Source: JBEOJY01 sp040275305 (GTDB lineage Bacteria > Pseudomonadota > Alphaproteobacteria > UBA9219). From it: a DNA stretch of 64,000 nt. A program made the position numbers and the translations under genes. Location: contig JBEOJY010000010.1 of the NCBI GenBank assembly GCA_040275305.1, forward strand, positions 62,001-126,000, in the 5' to 3' direction. Shown here piece after piece: positions 47,134-55,069 of the stretch; position 1 is the first letter of the stretch; each line of letters starts with the position of its first letter. The notes under the pieces are model-generated. The model saw nothing but the letters and a program-made list of their open reading frames with translations. It made no database searches and was not told the DNA's origin.

Positions 47134-47189
47134 CCTTCTCCGCATCGTCATCCCGGATAAATTTTCTCCGGGATCCGGTTTTCTTGCGA

Positions 47190-47403
47190 TATACCTCTAA
47201 CGGTTCGAGAGTTGGCAAAAAGCATCCGTTAGCGCAGCGTCACACCCGCGAAGGCGGGTGTCCATCTCCTGTTCTCGATGTAAGCGCTTCATTCGCATGT
47301 TTTTTTGCTTGTTCTCAGCCTTTGGAGATGGCCACCCGCCTTCGCGGGTGTGACGCTTGTTTTGCTGCGATATTTTTCCAACTCTTCAAGTGCGATGAGT
47401 ATA
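47190..47403. mobile_element. TATAC-ended short element (copy 5, 214 bp) with CACCCGC/GCGGGTG core
   Basis: Left end TATACCTCTAACGGTTCG then AGAGTTGGC; right end, read inward, TATACTCATCGCACTTG then AAGAGTTGG. The core holds the same GTCACACCCGC/GCGGGTGTCC palindrome as copy 2, inverted at the other side. Its right end is 4 bp before the ATG of the RHH gene. Confidence 0.8.
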
Positions 47404-47407
47404 GAAC

Positions 47408-47608
47408 ATGCCAAAACGCTCCCTCAGCCTCAAAGGCCACAGCACCAGCGTCTCGCTCGAAACCGAGTTCTGGGAAGAGCTGAAACGCCTTGCCCAAGAA
47501 GAAAAATCTTCTCTGAATGCGCTTGTCAGCCGTATCGACGCCCAGCGCTCCGGCAACCTCTCAAGCGCCCTGCGCCTTTATGTTCTGAAGAACCTCAAGG
47601 AAGAATAG
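47408..47608 (+). CDS. Ribbon-helix-helix protein (RHH_4-like)
   Basis: This 66-residue protein shows a basic N-terminal strand (KRSLSLKGHSTSVSL) followed by two helices (EFWEELKRLAQEE; ALVSRIDAQRS), the plan of the RHH_4 group of small putative DNA-binding proteins. A short conserved tail, LSSALRLYVLKNLKE, is typical. The ATG is 4 bp after the TATAC element, so leader and promoter must lie inside or across the element. DNA target unknown. Confidence 0.75.
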   Translation: MPKRSLSLKGHSTSVSLETEFWEELKRLAQEEKSSLNALVSRIDAQRSGNLSSALRLYVLKNLKEE

Positions 47609-47674
47609 CGAAGACAACGCCCCGCATTGCATATAGACTCCGTGCGATTGGAAACCCGAAAAAGCAACAAGGGC

Positions 47675-47742
47675 CGTCATCGCGAGGAGCCGCAGGCGAC
47701 GTGGCGATCCAGAGTCGGGAGCGCTGTCCTGCGGGCCATAAA
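47675..47742. repeat. Partial palindromic repeat (ATTGCGAGGAG family)
   Basis: GTCATCGCGAGGAGCCGCAG, GGCGATCCAGAGTC; the closing half is missing or diverged. It lies between the RHH gene and the convergent DUF1192 gene. Confidence 0.65.
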
Positions 47743-47751
47743 ATCCCGTCG

Positions 47752-47955
47752 TTACTCGTCCGGCCTACGCTTGCCGCCAAACAAGGCATCGACGCCGCGC
47801 TTATGGGCTTCCTTCTTCGCGATCATCTCCTCGGCCCGCGCGATTTCCGCCTCCAGAGACGCGATGTAATCGCGCAATTCCTCGACGCCCATCGGCGTCA
47901 GATCAAGCGGTTTCGCAACGACAAAACGCGGCGGATCAAGCTCGTCGGGATTCAT
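47752..47955 (-). CDS. DUF1192 small coiled-coil protein
   Basis: This 67-residue protein contains the core of DUF1192: MGVEELRDYIASLEAEIARA, a heptad-rich helix, with an N-terminal segment rich in Pro and charged residues. The family is almost confined to Alphaproteobacteria and sits beside DUF1013 and quinone oxidoreductase genes, as here. Function unknown. Confidence 0.85.
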   Translation of the reverse strand: MNPDELDPPRFVVAKPLDLTPMGVEELRDYIASLEAEIARAEEMIAKKEAHKRGVDALFGGKRRPDE

Positions 47956-47973
47956 CGCCGCCAGTCTCCCCGT

Positions 47974-48666
47974 CTACCCCATGCCCTTAAACATCTCATC
48001 GGGATCAATATCCGGCTGTTCTTGCGCGCTAGGGTCATGCGCGACAGGCTTATTGAAAGCGCCAAGGGAAGTATCGCCCGTCTCTGGCTGCCCCCCCTCC
48101 TCATCGACTTCCGGAAGTCCTTCCTTCCGGCGTTCGCGCGCGACGCGGCGCTGAGCCTTCGCGACGGCGGCATCGAGATCGACCTTCTTGCACAGCCCCA
48201 AAACGATTGGATCATGGGGCTTGATGTTGGTGGCGTTCCAGTGCGAACGATCGCGCACCTTGGCGATCGTGTCCTTAGTCGTGCCCAGAAGCCGCGCGAT
48301 CTGCGCATCCAGAAGATCCGGATAATTCTTGATAAGGAACGCGATGGCATCCGGCTTATCGGCGCGCTTGGACACCGGCGTATAACGCGGTCCCTTGGTG
48401 CGCGCGACCGGTTGCGGCAACTCGCTCTTCATCATCTTAAGCCGCGCGCGCGGATCGTCCTCGCAACGCTTGACCTCATCCGCAGTCAGCTGATGGTGAA
48501 GCACCGGATCAAGTCCGACGATCCCAGCGGCCACCTCGCCATCGGCGATAGCCTGCACCTCAAGCTTGTGCAAGCCACAGAAATCCGCAATCTGCTCGAA
48601 CGTCAGATTGGTCTTGTCGATCAGCCATACGGCGGTCGCTTTAGGCATTAAGGGCAATTGCGACAT
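47974..48666 (-). CDS. DUF1013 family, TrcR-like transcriptional regulator
   Basis: This 230-residue protein has the DUF1013 N-terminal region (LPLMPKATAVWLIDKTNLTF, about 3-25), a helix-turn-helix-like segment FEQIADFCGLHKLEVQAIAD, a second, similar region around AIAFLIKNYPDLLDAQIARL (with GTTKDTIAKVRDRSHWN), and an acidic, Pro-rich C-terminus. NCBI annotates this family as cell cycle regulator TrcR, which is mainly alphaproteobacterial. GGAG lies 8 bases before the ATG at 48666. Function in this organism is inferred. Confidence 0.85.
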   Translation of the reverse strand: MSQLPLMPKATAVWLIDKTNLTFEQIADFCGLHKLEVQAIADGEVAAGIVGLDPVLHHQLTADEVKRCEDDPRARLKMMKSELPQPVARTKGPRYTPVSKRADKPDAIAFLIKNYPDLLDAQIARLLGTTKDTIAKVRDRSHWNATNIKPHDPIVLGLCKKVDLDAAVAKAQRRVARERRKEGLPEVDEEGGQPETGDTSLGAFNKPVAHDPSAQEQPDIDPDEMFKGMG

Positions 48667-48899
48667 CGTCAAACTCCAGCAAAAACTTTCTCGCGAAACG
48701 TCATTATACGTTCCGCCGCGCGTCCTGTCACAGAATCAAAAAGCCTGACAGCAGGCGCGACTTCCCGTTATCCGGACGCGCCATGCCCCCGGACGATCCT
48801 CGAACGCGAAAAGCGAACTATTTCAGGGATCGATTAAAGCCGCTTCCTCTGATTTTTGAGAACAAACCCAAAACTTGGCCACGGGCCAAAACCAGTCGT

Positions 48900-49883
48900 T
48901 CAGGAAGCTACTTCAAGCGCTATTTTACCCATATTCGCGCCGGATTCCACCTTTTTATGAGCCTCGGAAGCGTTTTCGAGCGAAAAAATATCCCGAAGCT
49001 GAGGCCTGATCGCCCCGGAAACCACCCAAGGCCAAACCCGAACCTCGACCTCCCGCATCAAGCGGGCCTTCTCAAGATCCGTCCTCCCCCTCAAGACCGA
49101 CCCCATCAAAACCAGCCTCTTGCCCATCAAAAGACTAATGTCTACAAGGGCTTCACGGCCTTTCATAAAGGCGATGCTGACATGCCGCCCCCCTTCCGCG
49201 AGCGCCGCCAAGTTGCGCGCGACATAGTCTCCGCCGAGAATATCAACGACCACGTCCACGCCGCGCCCGCCCGTCGCCGCAAGACAAGCCCGCCCAAAAT
49301 CTTCGCGTTCATAATGAACCGCTAAATCAGCCCCTAAGTCACGGCAATAATTAATCTTTTCATCGCTTCCTGCGGTGGCGAAGACGCGAGCGCCCGCTTG
49401 CCTTGCCATCTGGATCGCCATCGAGCCGATGCCCCCAGCCCCGCCGTGAATAAGGACAACCTCGCCCGCCCGAAGCGCCCCCGCCTCGAAAAGATTGGCC
49501 CAAACCGTCGCCACCGCCTCAGGCAACGCAGCCGCTTCGGCAAACCCCATCCCTTCCGGAATCGGCAACGCATGATCGGAACGGATGCAGACATATTCGG
49601 CATATCCCCCGCCCGCGAGCAAAGCGCACACCCTGTCGCCCTCCTGCCAGCGCCCCGCGCCTGCCCCGACCTTTTCCACAATCCCCGCGACCTCCAGCCC
49701 CAAAATCGGGCTGGCCCCTGCGGGCGGTGGATAAAGCCCTTTGCGTTGCAGAATGTCGGCGCGATTAACCCCAGCCGCCGCGACGCGGATCAAAATCTCG
49801 CCCGGCCCCGGCTCCGGCCTCTCGGCCTCGCCCACCCGCAAAACCTCTGGCCCGCCGGGATGATCAAAAACAATGCAAAGCAT
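48900..49883 (-). CDS. NAD(P)H-quinone oxidoreductase (zinc-independent MDR family)
   Basis: This 327-residue medium-chain dehydrogenase/reductase has GLEVAGIVEKVGAG, VLIHGGAGGIGSMAIQMA (NADPH-binding loop) and TAGSDEKINYCRDLGADLA, features of quinone oxidoreductases (zeta-crystallin/PIG3-like). No structural zinc Cys cluster is seen. It reduces quinones with NAD(P)H; physiological substrate unknown. Placement next to DUF1013/DUF1192 is a usual Alphaproteobacterial order. It lies 9 bp downstream of the rppH stop. Confidence 0.88.
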   Translation of the reverse strand: MLCIVFDHPGGPEVLRVGEAERPEPGPGEILIRVAAAGVNRADILQRKGLYPPPAGASPILGLEVAGIVEKVGAGAGRWQEGDRVCALLAGGGYAEYVCIRSDHALPIPEGMGFAEAAALPEAVATVWANLFEAGALRAGEVVLIHGGAGGIGSMAIQMARQAGARVFATAGSDEKINYCRDLGADLAVHYEREDFGRACLAATGGRGVDVVVDILGGDYVARNLAALAEGGRHVSIAFMKGREALVDISLLMGKRLVLMGSVLRGRTDLEKARLMREVEVRVWPWVVSGAIRPQLRDIFSLENASEAHKKVESGANMGKIALEVAS

Positions 49884-49892
49884 GCCAGTTCG

Positions 49893-50402
49893 TCACGCGC
49901 TCCGCCCCAGCTTCTCCGCGATCGGCTGGAACGCCTGCGCGACGCGCACATAGACCGGACGCTTGAAATCGACGACCAACTCGACCGCCTCGGCCAGCGT
50001 CGCCCAACGCCATGTAGAAAATTCTGGATGCTCCGGCTCGAACGGATTGCGCAAATCAATCTCGGAATCCTGCCCAAGGAATTGGAGCGCGAACCAGTCC
50101 TGCTCCTGGCCCCTGTATTTGCCATGAAAGACTCCGTCGCGATATTGCATATAATCGGGAAATTCGTAGCGCAGCTTCTCCGGAACGCGCGTCAGAATAT
50201 CCGCATGGTCCGTGCCGATCTCCTCCTTAAGCTCGCGCAAGGCAGCGACCTCGATCGTCTCGCCCTTCTGCACGCCGCCCTGCGGCATCTGCCACGCGCC
50301 GCTGCGTCCGCTGCGTTCGGCCAGCAAAACAAGGCCGCGCGTATTGAACAAACATAACCCAACGCCGTGACGGTAAGGAAGCTGCAGGGGATCGACGCGC
50401 AT
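49893..50402 (-). CDS. rppH: RNA pyrophosphohydrolase RppH
   Basis: This 169-residue Nudix enzyme removes pyrophosphate from the 5' end of mRNA, starting decay. It has YRHGVGLCLFNTRGLVLLAE, WQMPQGGVQKGE and the Nudix box ELKEEIG (near 60), and the W-rich KYRGQEQDWF. It is in the rppH-yibQ-ctpA-envC order of Alphaproteobacteria. The start at 50402 leaves 100 bp to the yibQ stop. Confidence 0.93.
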   Translation of the reverse strand: MRVDPLQLPYRHGVGLCLFNTRGLVLLAERSGRSGAWQMPQGGVQKGETIEVAALRELKEEIGTDHADILTRVPEKLRYEFPDYMQYRDGVFHGKYRGQEQDWFALQFLGQDSEIDLRNPFEPEHPEFSTWRWATLAEAVELVVDFKRPVYVRVAQAFQPIAEKLGRSA

Positions 50403-50502
50403 ATAAATCTCGCAAACTTTGAATGATTTTATCTCAGAACACGTTCTACGCCCTCACCATAACCGCCTTCAAGTCGCAAGACGGATAAAGCCAACAAAAA
50501 AA

Positions 50503-51621
50503 CTACTCGACCATCGCGGAAATCGGGGCCAGCGCGACGCCGCGCGACGGCAAATCCTTAAGCCATAATTGCAGCCGCTCAATCACGATCGGAAGCGGAG
50601 CGACGATCCCGACCGCGCGCCCCGTAAGCTTCGCCGTCTTTTCAAGTTGCATAAGGGATTCGTCTATTTGATCTGGCGCCAAATCGACATCGATCCGCGA
50701 CGTGTTGACGACCACCGGAAGCCGCATGCCGCGCGCCAAATCCTCGACGACGCTATGAGGAGTCAGATGCGCATCGAAAACCAGCAACCCGCGCCGTTGA
50801 AGTTCTGTGAGAATTGGTTTCAGCTTCTCCGGATCGGACGTGAACTTGGACCCCGTCAGGGTCGTAACCCCGACATAACCGGAGCCTTGCCGCAAGGCGC
50901 GCGCTAGGCGTTGCAGATTGTCGGTGTTGGGAAGATGCGTAAGCAACGTATCGGGACCGGGATCGCTGCGCGGATAGTCGAACGGCTCCATAGGAACCTG
51001 CAACAAAGCTTCATGGCCTTCCTGCCGAGCTCGCGCGCACCAAGCCGCCGCGACTGGGCTGAGCGCGTCGAACGCCAACGTGACATTGGTCGGCAAACGG
51101 GCGATCGCCATGTCGCTTGAGACGCGCGACGATCCAATATCCCCGACGATGATCGCGACTCGCGGCCTTCTGTCGAAAGTATTGAAAGGACGCGCATAAA
51201 CCTGCCAAGGATAACGTCCGTTTTCGCTGATGCGGGGAAGGCTCCCCAAAGGCGTGTCTTCCGTGACGGTAGGATCGGGAGCGGGCGTCAGGTGAATGCT
51301 GTGATCGTCCTGCGCGTTGAGCGCCTCCGCGCGTGGGTCGAAAGAATAGGACGAAGAGCGAGCAGAATCCTGTCCCGCGTGATGCCCCCCGGCGCCAACT
51401 TCGGCCCCCCCCTGCTCCGTCCCGACCGCTATCTTCTCGATCTGATCGGAAGTTCCCCTCATCGCGTAAGGAAGCAACCCGAACAGCAGGGCTAACGCAA
51501 ACGCGCCACCGACAACGGCCAGCTTAAATTTGCGCGGCAACCGCGCAAGCCAGGACGCTCCGCAAGCCCCCCTCTCCCCCGCGCTGAAAGAAGCAACCAT
51601 GCTGAGCGGAAAGCCCGTCAT
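50503..51621 (-). CDS. YibQ-type divergent polysaccharide deacetylase (DUF610)
   Basis: This 372-residue protein has a cytoplasmic N-terminus, one membrane helix (about 32-52, LAVVGGAFALALLFG), and a periplasmic DUF610/YibQ domain with RVAIIVGDIGSSR, VTLAFDALSPVAAAW and LLQVPMEPFDYPRSDPG. Metal residues of true NodB deacetylases are only partly conserved. Genes of this group lie next to envC and ctpA and are thought to act on peptidoglycan or glycans in cell separation. The stop of ctpA is 9 bp before its start. Confidence 0.85.
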   Translation of the reverse strand: MTGFPLSMVASFSAGERGACGASWLARLPRKFKLAVVGGAFALALLFGLLPYAMRGTSDQIEKIAVGTEQGGAEVGAGGHHAGQDSARSSSYSFDPRAEALNAQDDHSIHLTPAPDPTVTEDTPLGSLPRISENGRYPWQVYARPFNTFDRRPRVAIIVGDIGSSRVSSDMAIARLPTNVTLAFDALSPVAAAWCARARQEGHEALLQVPMEPFDYPRSDPGPDTLLTHLPNTDNLQRLARALRQGSGYVGVTTLTGSKFTSDPEKLKPILTELQRRGLLVFDAHLTPHSVVEDLARGMRLPVVVNTSRIDVDLAPDQIDESLMQLEKTAKLTGRAVGIVAPLPIVIERLQLWLKDLPSRGVALAPISAMVE

Positions 51622-51630
51622 GGAGGCATC

Positions 51631-53085
51631 CTACCCTCCGCCACGCCGCGATTCGAACACGTGAATCCCTCGAATGAGATCCAGCGCTCGCGCAAGCTGA
51701 TAATCGTACGGCGCGTCGGGTTTGTCGTTCTTGCCGGATGGCTTGCCCTTGCCGCTTGGAGCGGAAGAACCCTCCGCGACAGCGCCTTCGTCATCAGCGG
51801 GATCGACGGTTGAAGACTTCTGGGACTTTCCGTCATCCTTGCCTGCTTTGACCGTATCGTTCTGCAAAGCGCCCTTCAAATCGGCCTCGCGCAACCCGTG
51901 GCCCTGCGCGATCTTCTCAAGCTTCGCAGGCTGAACCGCGATATCCGGCTCGATGCCGAGCGCCTGAATCGAACGCCCCGACGGCGTGTAATACCGCGCG
52001 GTGGTCAGCCTCATCGCCCCGCCGCCCGAAGCAGGGATAATCGTCTGCACGGAACCCTTGCCGAAGCTCTTGGTGCCGACCAGCAGAGCGCGCTTATGGT
52101 CCTGCAATGCGCCCGCGACGATCTCCGACGCCGAAGCCGACCCGCCGTTGATCAACACGACGATAGGCTTGCCGTGCGCTTTGTCGCCTCCCTTGGCGAT
52201 AAAGGTTTGATCATCTTCCTTGTGCCGTCCGCGCGTCGACACGACATCGACTCCGGGCGGAAGGAACGACCCGGCGACCGAAATCGCCTGCTCAAGCAAC
52301 CCGCCCGGATCGTTGCGTAGATCTATCACATAGCCTTCGAGTTTTGCGCCGATCTTGTCATCGGCCTCGGCCAGCGCCTTGTCGAGCCCCGGCTGCGTCT
52401 GTTCATTGAAAGTCGTAATGCGGATATAAGCGACGTTATCTTTCGTCTCCCACTTGACGGATTGAATGTGAATGACGGCGCGTGTCAGCGACACGTCGAA
52501 CGGTTGGCCCGACAAGCCGCCGCGACGGATCGTCAGCACGACCTTGGTTCCCGGCGTGCCGCGCATGCGATCAACCGCATCGGACAAAGTCAGCTCCATC
52601 ACCGGTTTGCTGTCGATATGCGTGATGAGATCGGAGGACTGAATCCCGGCCTTGGCGGCGGGCGTATCGTCGATAGGGGAAATGACTTTCACAAGCCCGT
52701 TATCCATCGTGACTTCGATGCCAAGCCCGCCGAACTCGCCGCTCGTCTGCGTCTTCATTTCCTGAAAGCTTTTCTTGTTGAGGTAGCCGGAATGCGGATC
52801 AAGCGACGACAACATGCCGTTCAACGCCGTCTCGATCAGTTTTTCATCTGTGACCGGATCGACATAATCGGCCCGCACGCGCTCCAGAACATCGGAGAAT
52901 AACGCGAGCTGCTTGAACGTGTCAGCGGCGTCGCCATCCTTCTTGATCTCGGCCTGCGGAGCCGTGAACGTAATGGAAGGCGTCGACGCAGCGGGACGAT
53001 CCGGCGATTTGGCGAATATCGGTGCGGCTGCGATCAACGCGAGCGCGGTTCCGATGAAAAGAATGCGAAGCAGATTTTTGGACAT
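51631..53085 (-). CDS. ctpA: C-terminal processing protease CtpA (S41)
   Basis: This 484-residue exported serine protease has a signal peptide (LRILFIGTALALIAAAP), a PDZ domain (about 90-175, GGLGIEVTMDNGLVKVISP), and the S41 core with the Ser of GGSASASEIVAGAL and Lys of GTKSFGKGSVQT. Such proteases, often with an adaptor, control cell-wall hydrolases. The tail is Lys/Gly/Asp-rich. The start at 53085 is chosen to fit the signal peptide; 53136 adds 17 odd residues. It belongs to the envC-ctpA-yibQ-rppH group, from which hipBA separates it. Confidence 0.93.
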   Translation of the reverse strand: MSKNLLRILFIGTALALIAAAPIFAKSPDRPAASTPSITFTAPQAEIKKDGDAADTFKQLALFSDVLERVRADYVDPVTDEKLIETALNGMLSSLDPHSGYLNKKSFQEMKTQTSGEFGGLGIEVTMDNGLVKVISPIDDTPAAKAGIQSSDLITHIDSKPVMELTLSDAVDRMRGTPGTKVVLTIRRGGLSGQPFDVSLTRAVIHIQSVKWETKDNVAYIRITTFNEQTQPGLDKALAEADDKIGAKLEGYVIDLRNDPGGLLEQAISVAGSFLPPGVDVVSTRGRHKEDDQTFIAKGGDKAHGKPIVVLINGGSASASEIVAGALQDHKRALLVGTKSFGKGSVQTIIPASGGGAMRLTTARYYTPSGRSIQALGIEPDIAVQPAKLEKIAQGHGLREADLKGALQNDTVKAGKDDGKSQKSSTVDPADDEGAVAEGSSAPSGKGKPSGKNDKPDAPYDYQLARALDLIRGIHVFESRRGGG

Positions 53086-53322
53086 GGAACGACAGAAGAG
53101 CATGAATATGGCAAAACAACGGCGCAAAATCATCACCGCCGCCGCGCTTACTTACGCCCGGCCATGCGATTCGCTCCGCCGCCTCACCGCTTATACAGAA
53201 TCCCCGCCCCCAACGCCATGACGGATTTCAAACGCGACCCTTTTAATAACCTGTTCAAAATCTCGCCGCGACGAAAGATTTTCAGTCCGTTGTCCCATCT
53301 CGCTCTTGTGCCCTTCTGATGG

Positions 53323-53342
53323 TTTTTTCAGCAGACCGCTAA
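53323..53342. mobile_element. Solo IS5-like element end beside hipA
   Basis: TTTTTTCAGCAGACCG followed by CTAA (53339-53342) matches the right end of the element at 25021-25227. CTAA also fits the YTAR target. No partner end is seen nearby. The CTA is the complement of the hipA stop, so the element end abuts that gene. Confidence 0.45.
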
Positions 53343-54592
53343 TAGGCCTCAAGCAACTGACGAGTCCGCAGTTCGATGACGCGGCCTATATCGTCGAAAA
53401 TTCCCGAAACGACACCCTGCGCCGCAAAATCGCGAACAAGCTCCGCATATCCCCTCCCGACTTCCGCCGCCATGTCATTCAAATTCCGCTCCATCGACCT
53501 GCGGGCAACCGCCGTATCGGCGACCAAGCGATGCCAGTGCCGACGAAAGATAAGGTCAGGATCGTATGTGCCGCCGATTTTCATAGCCAGCTTCTTCTGC
53601 GCCCCGGGATAAGCCGCCGTACACATGAGATCGTAAGCAGGGGCAAGACGGGAGTTGCCGTTGTTGTGCAACAAGGAAAAATTCTTGCCATGGCAATCGG
53701 CATTGCCGATCAAATAGTTGAAAATAAGCATTTTGAGAAAAAAAAGTTTGTCTACGGCAGGTTGCGCGCTGCTTCGTTCCAGAAGTTCCAGACACCGCGC
53801 AACGCCCGGACCGCCCTCGCGCTCATATTTCTGTTCCGGCGCAATCGAAAGGGCCTGACAAAAATCTTCCTGATGAAGACGACGAATACGCCCGTTTCCA
53901 TCAAGCGCCCGATCATAACGCTCAACAAGCAAATAGGGATTCCCGTCCGCAAAGCCAAGCTCTGCGCGAACAACAGGCAAACGCAACCGCGCAGCCAACT
54001 TGAGACAAAACAGCTCATTATAAACGCTGTCGGAAACGCGCTCGATGGGAGGTTTAATGATATGCGTTGTCGGAGAGCCCCCCTTCGCTAACGCGATGTG
54101 TCCATCCTTCAGCGCAACAGGAAGCTTGTCCTGCGCCCCCGCCAAAGACAAACGTAGGCCTTCGCTTCCAGCCAGCAAGGGACGGGAATGAAGAGCGTCC
54201 AGATATTTTGCAAGCTTCCGCTCGTCCAGAATCTCGAAATCATCCGACGCGACATCAAGCGGCTTCTCTCCTTCCGGATAAAGCGCGACCGCGCCAGCGC
54301 ACTCGCCGCCAACCTCGCGCAAAAGCGCAAACTCATTTTTCTCCGAGACGCCAAAAAATTCCGCAAGCCTGTGGCGAATAAGATCGTCTGGTAAAAAACC
54401 TGAAAAATAAGGCCGAGCAACCGCATCGTCGTAAACAGCGCCAGACAAAGGCATCGAAACGGACAGGGGATGAGCCGCTTTGTCGATCACATAAGCGGAA
54501 TCATATGCAAAATCTAACCGCCCGCCCTCGCCCTGCCGCAGCTTGCCCGCCAGTCGGTTATGAAGGTAAACATCAAGATTGCAAAACTTCAT
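53339..54592 (-). CDS. hipA: HipA-type serine/threonine kinase toxin
   Basis: This 417-residue protein has a HipA_N domain (about 1-105) and a kinase HipA_C domain. It contains LSLAGAQDKLPVAL (ATP-loop), STTHIIKPPIE-like PTTHIIKPPI, IGNADCHGKNFSLL (catalytic Asp), and LAPAYDLMCTAAYPG (second metal Asp). HipA phosphorylates glutamyl-tRNA synthetase in E. coli. It starts 3 bp after hipB and is the second gene of the module. The pair interrupts the envC-ctpA order. Solo IS5-like end at its 3' side. Confidence 0.9.
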   Translation of the reverse strand: MKFCNLDVYLHNRLAGKLRQGEGGRLDFAYDSAYVIDKAAHPLSVSMPLSGAVYDDAVARPYFSGFLPDDLIRHRLAEFFGVSEKNEFALLREVGGECAGAVALYPEGEKPLDVASDDFEILDERKLAKYLDALHSRPLLAGSEGLRLSLAGAQDKLPVALKDGHIALAKGGSPTTHIIKPPIERVSDSVYNELFCLKLAARLRLPVVRAELGFADGNPYLLVERYDRALDGNGRIRRLHQEDFCQALSIAPEQKYEREGGPGVARCLELLERSSAQPAVDKLFFLKMLIFNYLIGNADCHGKNFSLLHNNGNSRLAPAYDLMCTAAYPGAQKKLAMKIGGTYDPDLIFRRHWHRLVADTAVARRSMERNLNDMAAEVGRGYAELVRDFAAQGVVSGIFDDIGRVIELRTRQLLEAY

Positions 54593-54595
54593 GCC

Positions 54596-54934
54596 TCACC
54601 CGTATCCCGATCCATCGCCAGAGCCAGCGCCTGATCCCGACCCTCGCCCATCGCCACTCCCATCGCCAAACCCTGCCCCAAAATCAGGATTGCCTGCCCC
54701 CGAAAGACGCGGCACAATCCGCATGTTCAAACCCAGCATAGTAAGAACCTGCAGAGCTTTTCCAACCTGACAGCTCGGCTTGCCGCTTTCCAGCTCGCGC
54801 AAAAAACGGATTCCAACCCCGCTTTGCGCAGCAAGTTGCTCCTGCGTCAGCTTTTGCGCCTTGCGAACAGCCTTGATAATGAGTCCTAGTTCGTCAACAT
54901 CGGAAACATCCATGCCCGCATCGAAGATATCCAT
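54596..54934 (-). CDS. hipB: HipB-type XRE antitoxin with Gly/Ser/Asp tail
   Basis: This 112-residue protein has a helix-turn-helix (about 20-75) with LIIKAVRKAQKLTQEQLAAQ and GVGIRFLRELESGKPSCQVG, then a 35-residue Gly/Ser/Asp tail (GSGDGRGSGSGAGSGDGSGY). GGGG lies 7 bases before the ATG at 54934; the longer frame to 54973 would run through the operator. It should repress its own operon and neutralise HipA. The tail's low complexity (repeats of GATGG/CCATCGCC) is unusual for HipB. Confidence 0.88.
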   Translation of the reverse strand: MDIFDAGMDVSDVDELGLIIKAVRKAQKLTQEQLAAQSGVGIRFLRELESGKPSCQVGKALQVLTMLGLNMRIVPRLSGAGNPDFGAGFGDGSGDGRGSGSGAGSGDGSGYG

Positions 54935-54941
54935 AAAACAA

Positions 54942-55054
54942 CCCCTTTCGGGATCATTATAGGGCAAGTCCACCTAAAAAAGAGTAAATTCGCCCCGAAC
55001 GGGGCTTTTTATATACCCAGAACCGCTCCCGCTACCAGATAGCCCCGAACGGGA
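54942..55054 (-). promoter_or_regulatory. Putative hipBA promoter and three CCCC-n3-CGGG operators
   Basis: Three related palindromes occur: CCCCTTTCGGGA (54942-54953), CCCCGAACGGGG (54993-55004) and CCCCGAACGGGA (55043-55054), spaced 51 and 50 bp. A perfect -10, TATAAT, on the minus strand (54956-54961) lies directly before the first, so that site covers the start of transcription. No strong -35 is seen. The arrangement suggests autorepression by HipB. Confidence 0.6.
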
Positions 55055-55069
55055 TGATATGATCCAACC

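Noticed and set aside
47305..48651. A 448-residue open frame on the plus strand
   Set aside because: It crosses a TATAC element, the RHH gene and the antisense of DUF1192 and TrcR; no conserved features.
54993..55004. CCCCGAACGGGG followed by TTTTT as a terminator
   Set aside because: The T-run is on the plus strand, where no gene ends; related palindromes at even spacing before hipB fit operators better.
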